From contig SLDM01000224.1 in the NCBI GenBank assembly GCA_007125255.1, positions 1 through 5,395 of the forward strand: a stretch of DNA of 5,395 nt, in the 5' to 3' direction. This document shows, piece by piece, positions 1 to 5,395 of the stretch. The DNA comes from Phycisphaerales bacterium. Its GTDB lineage: Bacteria; Planctomycetota; Phycisphaerae; Phycisphaerales; SM1A02. The notes beneath the pieces were generated by a model. It did no database searches. It was given only the letters and a program-made list of their open reading frames with translations, and was not told the DNA's origin. Made by a program: the position numbers and the translations under genes. Positions within the stretch are counted from its first letter, which is position 1, and each line of letters starts with the position of its first letter.

Positions 1-666
1 CCAGTCGGCCGAGGTGATGGGCGTGGTGGCGAGCTTGCGAAGAATGCCTTTCTGGCGGAGCTCCGCATTCATGTTCAGCGCGCCGGAGAGGCACGAGGTC
101 ATCACGGCCATCGCGATGATGCCCGGGACGAAGAACTCGATGAAGCGGTATTGCCGGTCAAGTATCGATTGCCCGGCCGCGGTGATGAATGGCGTCGTTC
201 CGGACATGCGCTGATTCGCCTCGACGACGATGGTGTTCAGGTAGTGCAGCTTGGTATCCACCGATGTCGAGCTGGGATCATGGACATATCTCAGGACGAC
301 GGAGGCCGTCTCATCCCCCTGGAGCAGCCGCCGCGCCTGCATCTCGCCGAAGCCCCGCGGGATCACGAGGACGAGATTCCGGCGATACTCTCGGGCGAAC
401 TGCGCGGGATCGGCATCGATGGGCACCATGGCCGCTCTGAAGAGATCATCGGTACCGAGCGTGCTGATCAGGCGCCTCGACGCCTCGCTCTGATCAAGGT
501 CCTGCACCGCGAGGTCAAAGTTCATCTTCTCCGGCCTGGTGAAGATCGTGCCGAAGACGAGGACGAGGATGACCGGAAACGCGATGGTGAAGAACATCGC
601 GGACTTCTCGCGGCCGAGCGTCTTGAGCCGAACAATCAGGTTGGCGGTGATGATGCGGGGCGTCAT
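1..666 (-). CDS. ABC-2 type transporter permease, N-terminal part (runs off the window)
   Basis: The integral membrane half of an ABC exporter, cut at its C-terminal side by the window edge; 222 codons are present without a stop. I translated it by hand. It begins MTPRIITANL, followed by a hydrophobic helix at about residues 24-42 (AMFFTIAFPVILVLVFGTIF). Residues 45-172 form a soluble, probably extracytoplasmic domain. A second helix lies at about 177-197 (FFVPGIIAMAVMTSCLSGAL). It is followed by ELRQKGILRKLATTPI at about 202-217, the cytoplasmic segment typical of ABC-2 permeases, in which the short helix touching the ATPase is expected. Four or so further helices should lie outside the window. 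The ATG shares an ATGA with the stop of the ATPase gene, and GGGGGA at 672-677 (5-nt spacing) is a plausible ribosome site, so the two proteins are probably made in a coupled way. Family is clear; the cargo is inferred only from the neighbouring lipid synthase. Confidence 0.9.
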   Translation of the reverse strand, partial: MTPRIITANLIVRLKTLGREKSAMFFTIAFPVILVLVFGTIFTRPEKMNFDLAVQDLDQSEASRRLISTLGTDDLFRAAMVPIDADPAQFAREYRRNLVLVIPRGFGEMQARRLLQGDETASVVLRYVHDPSSTSVDTKLHYLNTIVVEANQRMSGTTPFITAAGQSILDRQYRFIEFFVPGIIAMAVMTSCLSGALNMNAELRQKGILRKLATTPITSADW

Positions 667-1616
667 GGCTTTCCCCCGTCCATCTGATCCGCGGCCACTT
701 CGTGAAGTGGCTCTCCGGTCAGCGCGAGGAAGACTTCCTCAAGATTGGCCTTGCGCACGTCCATGTCCGGCAGCGTCGTGCCGGTCTCGTGAAGCGCGCT
801 CAGGATCGCATGGACATCGCCCGTGTCCCGGACGCGAACCGTGACGCTGTCTTCAGTATCGCGAACGGGTTGGAAGTTCATCGTTCTGATGAGTTCCACG
901 TCGCTTGCACTCACGGCCTTCAGCGAGAGGCGGAGGTCGTTGGAACTCGTTTCGATGAGCTCATCCGGCGATCCGGTGGCGATGATCCTCCCCTTCGAGA
1001 TGATCGCGACGGTGTCGGCAAGCAGTTCCGCCTCCTCCATGTAGTGCGTGGTGAGGAACACGGTCTTGCCTCGGCGCTTCAAGTCCAGCAACACCTCCCA
1101 CACCGCGCGCCGGGCATGGGGATCGAGGCCGGTGGTCGGTTCATCGAGAAACACCACTTCCGGATCGTTCACCAGCGCGATCGCGATCCCGAGCCGCTGT
1201 TTCATCCCGCCGGAGAGGTTCCTGAACTGCACATTGCGTTTATCGGTGAGATCCGTGAGTCTGATCAGGCCGTCGATGTCGGCGTTCCGGGCGCCGAACA
1301 GTCGTGCGTAGAACTGGATGCTCTCGCGGACGGTGATCCGATCAAACGAACTGCCGCCCTGCGGCAGAACACCGATGCGGGGGATGATGTCGCGCTTCTG
1401 TCGGGTGACGTCCATTCCCAGAACACGTACGGTTCCCGAGGTGGGCCGTCGGATCGCGCAGATAATCTCCACGGCCGTCGTCTTCCCGGCACCGTTGGGG
1501 CCGAGGAATGCGAACAGCTCACCCCGCCGGACGGTGAAGGAAACCTCATCGACCGCGAGCAGGTCGCCGTAGCGTTTCGTCAGCGCCTCGACCGAGATGG
1601 CGTACGCATCACTCAT
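663..1616 (-). CDS. ABC transporter ATP-binding protein, DrrA-like exporter type
   Basis: The cytoplasmic ATPase that powers the ABC-2 permease encoded directly after it. All nucleotide-binding elements are intact in the 317-residue product: Walker A GPNGAGKTT (39-47), Q-loop Gln86 in GVLPQGG, signature LSGGMKQ (134-140), Walker B VVFLDEP (154-160), D-loop GLDP (163-166) and switch His191 in LTTHYMEEAE. The tail from about residue 225 to 305 ends in LEEVFLALTGEPL, which matches the C-terminal domain (DUF4162 type) of drug and lipid exporter ATPases such as DrrA; ATPases of import systems normally lack it. Length is normal for the group. It starts 24 nt after the stop of the synthase gene; no strong ribosome site is visible in that gap, only a weak GAG, so translation may depend on the upstream gene. 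Its stop overlaps the permease start by 4 nt. The family assignment is firm; the transported compound is not shown by the sequence. Confidence 0.95.
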   Translation of the reverse strand: MSDAYAISVEALTKRYGDLLAVDEVSFTVRRGELFAFLGPNGAGKTTAVEIICAIRRPTSGTVRVLGMDVTRQKRDIIPRIGVLPQGGSSFDRITVRESIQFYARLFGARNADIDGLIRLTDLTDKRNVQFRNLSGGMKQRLGIAIALVNDPEVVFLDEPTTGLDPHARRAVWEVLLDLKRRGKTVFLTTHYMEEAELLADTVAIISKGRIIATGSPDELIETSSNDLRLSLKAVSASDVELIRTMNFQPVRDTEDSVTVRVRDTGDVHAILSALHETGTTLPDMDVRKANLEEVFLALTGEPLHEVAADQMDGGKP

Positions 1617-1640
1617 GAATGGGGCTCGGCGCGTTCGGCA

Positions 1641-4600
1641 TCACAGCTTGGCCAGCTCCTCCGCGATCGCGTCGACCGTTTCGCGGATATGCAGTTCGCT
1701 GTGATTGGTGGTGATAAAGAAACGGAGGCGGGAAGCATGCTCGGGCACGACCGGCGGCAGGATCGGCTGGACGTAAACGCCGCGCTGGTAGAGGACGCTG
1801 GCCAGACGAAGGCTCTTGACCGAGTTCGCGACGATCACCGGGACGACGGGCGTGTCGGCCGCCGAGCCGGTGTTCAACCCGCGCTCGCCGGCCAGCTTCA
1901 GGAAGAGCCGGGCCAGTTCTCGAAGCCGCGTGACGCGCTGCGGCTGATCCCTGAGCAGGTTCAATGCGGCCAGTGCCGCCGCCGCGTTGGGTGGCGAGAG
2001 TCCGACGCTGTACACGAACCCCGGTGCGGTGTACGCGAGGTACTCGACCAGCTCCGCCGATCCGGCGATGTATCCGCCGCAACTGGCGAGTGCCTTGGAG
2101 AGCGTGCCCATCCACAGATCGACGTCGGTCCGCGCGACGGCCCAGTGTTCGCCGATGCCGCGGCCGGTCGGGCCCATGATGCCGAGTGAGTGCGCCTCAT
2201 CGACGAGCAGCAGCGCTTGATGCCTTTTCTTCAGTTCAACAAAACGCGGTAGGTCGGGGTAATCGCCGTCCATGCTGTACACCCCTTCGATCGCGATCAG
2301 GACGCGCCGGTATCGGTGGCGCACTTCCGACAGCAGCGCGTCCAGCGCTCTCCAATCGTTGTGGGCAAAGACCCGGCGTGTGGCGCCGGAAAGCTGCGCC
2401 CCCTGCATGATCGAGTTGTGCGCGAGCACATCGTGAACGACCAGATCTTCCGGTCCGAGCAGGTGACCGATCGTGGTGACATTGGTGGCGTGGCCGGAGA
2501 CAAACACCACCGCCGCCGCCGTGCCGAGAAACGCCGCGAGACCGCGCTCGAGGTCACGATGAATCTGTTTCTCGCCGGAGACCAGGCGGCTCGCGCCCGC
2601 GCTGGTGCCGTAGCGGTCGATGGCCTCCTTCGTGGCTGCAGCGACATCCGGGTCATGGGCCAGGCCGAGGTAGTCGTAGTCGCAGAAATTGAACAGATCA
2701 CGTCCGGCAATGCGCGTCCTGCCCGCAGAATTCGCTCCGCCCTGATCAATACGGAAGTAGGGATTCTCGCCCGCGACATCGATCACCATCCGTTCGTACC
2801 GCTTCAGCTCTTCGTACTCGGGAAACCGCGCGAACTCATAGTGCGCACGCGGAATGCCTCCGGTGAGCGGTCCGGCAGGGGCAGGCCCGTTCCGATGGCG
2901 CTGCACCGCGCGGGTGAGTTCGCCCAGGGTCTGATCCGGGCTGAACTCCTGATCGGGCAGGCGGCAGGCAAAGGTCTTCTCCAGCATGGCCGCAAGCTCC
3001 ACGCGCTGAACCGAGTCCAGACCCAGACTCGCCAGCGGCGTGTCGGGCGATACATGAGACAGTGCCGCGCCGCCAAGAGTCAGGGCGTGCTGGCAGACGG
3101 TGGCGAGGACGAGGGACTGCGGCCCCGGTGGTGCCAGTTGCGCCGGCTGCACCTTGGCAACCTCCGGAGCTGCGGCCAGCGTGCTCTCTGTGAGAACCGT
3201 GAACGCACCGGCCAGATAGGCCGCACGGCAACTGCGGCGCCGGACCTTGCCGCTTGAGGTCCTGGGAATCCTGCCGCCGCGCACCAGGACGACCGCGTCG
3301 ATCCTCACCCCATGCCGGGCCAGGACCGCCGCCCGCGCCGCCTCGATCACCGGCGCGAAGTCGTCCCCTTTCTTCCGCTGCACTTCATGGACCAGGACGA
3401 GGCGCTGGCCCTGCTCCTGATCCTCAACCGCAAAGGCCGCACCCAGGCCGTTCTCCAGCCGTGGATGGCTGGCGCGCGCGGTCAACTCCAGATCCTGGGG
3501 ATGATGGTTCAGGCCGCGAATGATGAGGACATCATCCATTCGGCCGATGACGTAGAGCTCGCCTTCGAAGAGAAAACCCAGGTCGGCGGTTCGAAGGAAC
3601 GGACCCGCGCCGGCACGCTCCAGATGGGCACCAAACCGTCGGCGGGACTCATCCGGTTGGTGCCAGTACCCCATGCCGACCGACGCACCGGTTATCCAGA
3701 TCTCACCGGCCCGACCGGAAGCCGCTTCCTGGCAAGTAAGCGGATCGACGATTCGTACGCGCACCGCGCCGACCGGTGAGCCGCATGAGACCAGGCGTTG
3801 GGCCGACTCCGCTTCGTCGGTTGCCGGTTCGATTCGGTGTTCAACCAGTGCAGAGCGGCGGAAGGCCCGGATGGTCGGTCCTTTGCTGCGTTGCGCGCCG
3901 CTGACCATCAACGTCGCTTCCGCCAGACCGTAGCACGGATAGAACGCCGCCGGATCGAATCCGCACGGCGCAAAGGCCGAGGCGAAGCGCTCAAGCGTTT
4001 CGGGCTGAATCGGCTCCGCACCCACGAAAGCGAGGCTCAAGCAGGAGAGATCGAGCGTCGCGCGCTGCTCCGGGGTGACTTTGCGCGCGCACAGGTCGTA
4101 GGCAAAGTTCGGCGCGCCGGTGATGGTTGCCCGAAAGGTGCTGATGGCGGCAAGCCATGCCAGGGGTCGCTGGAGGAATGCCGATGGCGCCATCAGCACG
4201 CTCGTCGTCCCGGCGAAAACCGGCTCGAGGATGCCCCCCACCAATCCCATGTCGTGGTGGGCCGGCAGCCAGAAGACGCTCATCTCCCGCTTCATCTCGA
4301 ACGCCCGATGAATATCGCGGGTGTTGCCGATGAGATTGCCGTGACTGACCATGACGCCCTTCGGCTGGCTCGTCGAGCCGGAGGTGTACTGCAGCATCGC
4401 GAGCGTCCCGGATGAGATCGCCGGCATCGACCACTCTTCGGGCAGGGCGAGCCCCAACTCCTCGACCGCCCGCCACGGAACCTGCTGCAGCGCGACTCGC
4501 CTCTGGTCGAGCCGTTCGGTCAATGCGTGGAACTGCGCGGTGGCCGAGGCGGTGCTGAGAACGAGCCGCGGCCCGGCATCGGCCGCAATCTCGCCAAAGC

Positions 4601-5078
4601 GGTCCAGCGTTCGCAGGCGCGGAAGTGACACCGGCACCGCCACGCAACCGGCGTAGAGGCATCCGAAGTATCCCGCGATGAAATCCAGGCCCGGCGGAAA
4701 CGCCAGCAGCACGCGTTCACCCGCCAGCCCCATCCCCTGCAGATGAACTGCGATGGACCGCGCCCACCGATCGAGCTGCCCGAACGTCATCACCAGATCG
4801 CCTGCGGACTCTTCTGCACGCCGATGGACGAACGCGCGTTGGTCCGGCCGCCGGAGGGCATGGTCCTGCAGCACGTGGACGAGTGTGTCCATGCCGGCGC
4901 GCTTCAACGCCCCCCCGTTCCGGAGCGATCTCACCGGCACCGGCGCCGCGCACTCTCGCCCTGCTGCCCGCTGAGGCGGGACAGGGATCGCCGGCGCGGC
5001 CCGCGCGGCCCGGGTTGATTTCGTCCTGGCCATCCAGTTCCTTCTGCCCTGCCTGCAGCAGGTCCGGCCGACTGCCAT
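1641..5078 (-). CDS. Trifunctional fatty acyl-AMP ligase / acyl carrier protein / alpha-oxoamine synthase fusion
   Basis: Predicted cytosolic synthase of 1145 residues. FAAL domain, about 63-628: TSGST-QPKG loop at 232-241, LPAHHDMGLVGGIL at 271-284, YGLAEATLMVSG at 383-394, a stretch at about 394-432 where FAALs carry the insertion that separates them from acyl-CoA ligases, RTADLGF at 496-502, NHHPQDLE at 524-531, and catalytic Lys611 in RTSSGKVRR. An Ala/Pro linker follows, then an ACP at about 652-728 with phosphopantetheine Ser689 in LGLDSV. AOS domain, about 750-1145: DYDYLGL at 800-806, GASRLVSG at 828-835, His887 (expected to stack on PLP), DEAHSLGIMG at 960-969, PLP-binding Lys995 in GTLSKALAS, and RLRFF at 1117-1121. 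By family knowledge: the fatty acid is adenylated, loaded on the ACP, and condensed with an amino acid with loss of CO2. The start is uncertain: ATG 5078 has GGAG 7 nt upstream and is used here; ATG 5033 has AAGGA 5 nt upstream; homology begins at ATG 4892, which lacks a good ribosome site. The extra N-terminus is Arg/Ala/Pro-rich and probably disordered. Domain calls are firm; acyl length, amino acid and product are unknown. Confidence 0.93.
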   Translation of the reverse strand: MAVGRTCCRQGRRNWMARTKSTRAARAAPAIPVPPQRAAGRECAAPVPVRSLRNGGALKRAGMDTLVHVLQDHALRRPDQRAFVHRRAEESAGDLVMTFGQLDRWARSIAVHLQGMGLAGERVLLAFPPGLDFIAGYFGCLYAGCVAVPVSLPRLRTLDRFGEIAADAGPRLVLSTASATAQFHALTERLDQRRVALQQVPWRAVEELGLALPEEWSMPAISSGTLAMLQYTSGSTSQPKGVMVSHGNLIGNTRDIHRAFEMKREMSVFWLPAHHDMGLVGGILEPVFAGTTSVLMAPSAFLQRPLAWLAAISTFRATITGAPNFAYDLCARKVTPEQRATLDLSCLSLAFVGAEPIQPETLERFASAFAPCGFDPAAFYPCYGLAEATLMVSGAQRSKGPTIRAFRRSALVEHRIEPATDEAESAQRLVSCGSPVGAVRVRIVDPLTCQEAASGRAGEIWITGASVGMGYWHQPDESRRRFGAHLERAGAGPFLRTADLGFLFEGELYVIGRMDDVLIIRGLNHHPQDLELTARASHPRLENGLGAAFAVEDQEQGQRLVLVHEVQRKKGDDFAPVIEAARAAVLARHGVRIDAVVLVRGGRIPRTSSGKVRRRSCRAAYLAGAFTVLTESTLAAAPEVAKVQPAQLAPPGPQSLVLATVCQHALTLGGAALSHVSPDTPLASLGLDSVQRVELAAMLEKTFACRLPDQEFSPDQTLGELTRAVQRHRNGPAPAGPLTGGIPRAHYEFARFPEYEELKRYERMVIDVAGENPYFRIDQGGANSAGRTRIAGRDLFNFCDYDYLGLAHDPDVAAATKEAIDRYGTSAGASRLVSGEKQIHRDLERGLAAFLGTAAAVVFVSGHATNVTTIGHLLGPEDLVVHDVLAHNSIMQGAQLSGATRRVFAHNDWRALDALLSEVRHRYRRVLIAIEGVYSMDGDYPDLPRFVELKKRHQALLLVDEAHSLGIMGPTGRGIGEHWAVARTDVDLWMGTLSKALASCGGYIAGSAELVEYLAYTAPGFVYSVGLSPPNAAAALAALNLLRDQPQRVTRLRELARLFLKLAGERGLNTGSAADTPVVPVIVANSVKSLRLASVLYQRGVYVQPILPPVVPEHASRLRFFITTNHSELHIRETVDAIAEELAKL

Positions 5079-5089
5079 TCCAGCTCTCC
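5034..5089 (-). promoter_or_regulatory. Two competing ribosome binding sites for the synthase gene
   Basis: Read on the minus strand, GGAG (5086-5089) stands 7 nt before ATG 5078, and AAGGA within AGAAGGA (5039-5043) stands 5 nt before the in-frame ATG 5033. Both have good spacing. The third candidate, ATG 4892, where similarity to FAAL enzymes begins, has only a distant G-run about 17 nt upstream. Third positions between 5033 and 4892 are strongly GC-rich (38 of 46 codons), like the rest of the gene, which argues that this stretch is translated and that one of the two upstream starts is real. Confidence 0.5.
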
Positions 5090-5095
5090 GGGGTC

Positions 5096-5153
5096 AAAAA
5101 CGAAACAAAGCCGACATGGATTCGCACCCCTGGGCGCTGAACCACATCGGCTT
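5096..5153 (-). terminator. Rho-independent terminator or attenuator hairpin
   Basis: On the minus strand the arms AAGCCGA (5153-5147) and TCGGCTT (5114-5108) pair perfectly over 7 bp. Pairing then continues after a 2x2 internal loop: TGG/CCA (5117-5119 with 5142-5144), TTC/GAA (5121-5123 with 5139-5141), GC/GC and CCC/GGG (5127-5129 with 5132-5134), leaving a tiny tip. The tract after the lower arm reads TGTTTCGTTTTT (5107-5096), which makes it a terminator for minus-strand transcription only. It could end transcription from the gene upstream, or, since its T-tract ends only 17 nt before ATG 5078, act inside the leader of the synthase mRNA. Confidence 0.6.
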
Positions 5154-5164
5154 ACTCGGTAACT

Positions 5165-5188
5165 GGCGGCTCGCCGGGGCGAGCGGCC
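5165..5188 (-). other. GC-rich hairpin in the leader
   Basis: GCTCGCC and GGCGAGC (within 5169-5184) form a 6-7 bp perfect stem with a loop of 2-4 nt, extended by GGC/GCC (5165-5167 with 5186-5188) past one G-G mismatch. No T-tract follows on either strand, so it is not a terminator by itself. It lies about 12 nt upstream (in transcription) of the terminator-like hairpin and may be part of the same leader structure. Confidence 0.45.
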
Positions 5189-5278
5189 CTTTATCCTGTC
5201 TTCCGAACGGGACTGATCGAGCTTTTCACGAGCTCTTCATGAGAAACGATCATTCCCGCCTTGCTGTTCGGAATCATT

Positions 5279-5395
5279 CTAGACCTGAACCGCGTGAGCA
5301 TCCTCCCGAACCTGAACTCTGTTCACCTTCTGAGCAGGCGCGACCGGCTGAGCAGGCGCAACCGGCTGAGCAGGCGCGACCGGGCGGTGCGGCAC
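5279..5395 (-). CDS. C-terminal end of an unidentified protein with a Pro/Ala-rich repeat tail (partial)
   Basis: A minus-strand frame enters from the window edge and runs 38 codons to TAG at 5281-5279. It reads VPHR, then three copies of PVAPAQ, then KVNRVQVREDAHAVQV and the stop. About two thirds of its codons end in G or C (25 of 38), clearly more than in the opposing plus-strand frame, and it points the same way as all other genes here, so it is the better coding choice. The tail looks like a flexible, low-complexity linker or C-terminal extension; no domain is visible and function cannot be given. It may belong to a gene preceding the synthase, but the terminator-like hairpin between them makes a shared operon uncertain. 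The main doubt is that such a short frame could be open by chance. Confidence 0.4.
   Translation of the reverse strand: MPHRPVAPAQPVAPAQPVAPAQKVNRVQVREDAHAVQV
5330..5383. repeat. Three tandem copies of an 18-bp repeat
   Basis: The unit CTGAGCAGGCGCGACCGG occurs at 5330-5347, 5348-5365 and 5366-5383, directly abutting. Copies 1 and 3 are identical; copy 2 has one change (CGCAACC for CGCGACC). The unit length is a multiple of three, so copy-number change would keep any reading frame; on the minus strand it encodes PVAPAQ, and the difference in copy 2 is silent there (GTT for GTC). This suits a coding repeat that has slipped and expanded within a protein tail. Confidence 0.9.

Larger units (their letters stand above)
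5079..5278 (-). promoter_or_regulatory. Structured intergenic or leader region before the synthase operon
   Basis: This 200-bp stretch separates the stop of the upstream reading frame from the first start of the synthase gene. It has no convincing coding frame. It holds a compact GC-rich hairpin (5165-5188) and a long hairpin with a T-rich tail (5096-5153), both entered separately. Near its upstream end GAATGAT occurs twice 23 nt apart (minus strand, starting at 5278 and 5255), a weak candidate for a protein-binding site. I found no clear -35/-10 pair; GATAAA at about 5190-5195 is at best a weak -10-like element. Confidence 0.4.

Noticed and set aside
702..2189. Long open frame of 495 codons on the plus strand
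   Set aside because: It lies antisense to the ABC ATPase and the end of the synthase, whose motifs prove the minus frames. Its product has no recognisable domain; such frames are common opposite GC-rich genes.
2316..3257. Open frame of 313 codons on the plus strand
   Set aside because: Antisense to the ACP and AOS parts of the synthase, low-complexity product, no domain; a shadow frame.
5101..5153. tRNA-like 3' half (GCGAATCC followed by a stem)
   Set aside because: The T-loop is not canonical, there is no anticodon arm and no acceptor partner; the pairing is explained better by the terminator-like hairpin.
5101..5200. Known riboswitch (a c-di-GMP-I type was considered) in the leader
   Set aside because: Short pieces such as GATAAAGG and GTTACCG recall that class, but the conserved core, the GAAA tetraloop hairpin and the ACGCAAAGCC segment are absent. 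I can support only an unclassified structured leader.
5330..5383. Possible CRISPR-like repeats
   Set aside because: The three 18-bp copies abut with no spacers between them, so this is a simple tandem repeat.
5239..5395. Plus-strand frame starting at ATG 5239, running off the window with EQARPA repeats
   Set aside because: Fewer than half of its third positions are G or C, no ribosome site is visible before the ATG, and the opposing minus frame is better supported.

Overview
High-GC bacterial DNA (GC-rich third codon positions in the real frames) with every convincing gene on the minus strand. The taxon cannot be fixed from the sequence. The codon use and the gene set (a lipid-activating megasynthase plus an exporter) would fit GC-rich, secondary-metabolite-bearing bacteria such as myxobacteria, acidobacteria or relatives, but this is only a guess.

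Layout, read in the direction of transcription (from high to low coordinates): (1) 5395-5279, the C-terminal end of an unidentified gene with a Pro/Ala-rich tail made of three tandem 18-bp repeats; (2) 5278-5079, a 200-bp intergenic or leader region with a compact GC-rich hairpin and, close to the next gene, a long terminator-like hairpin followed by a T-rich tract; (3) 5078-1641, a 1145-codon gene for a three-part enzyme: fatty acyl-AMP ligase (FAAL), acyl carrier protein (ACP) and PLP-dependent alpha-oxoamine synthase (AOS); (4) 1616-663, an ABC transporter ATPase of the DrrA-like drug/lipid exporter type; (5) 666-1, the N-terminal 222 residues of an ABC-2 type permease, cut by the window edge.

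Genes 3, 4 and 5 look like one operon, with a 24-nt gap and then a 4-nt ATGA overlap. The simplest model is that the FAAL domain adenylates a fatty acid and loads it on the fused ACP. The AOS domain then condenses the acyl group with an amino acid, with loss of CO2, and releases a long-chain alpha-aminoketone. The ABC pair moves this lipid, or a product made from it, through the membrane. The enzyme resembles a prodiginine RedL-type synthase stripped of its KS and AT domains. The product and the amino acid used are unknown, and this small synthase-plus-exporter unit is the most interesting content of the window.
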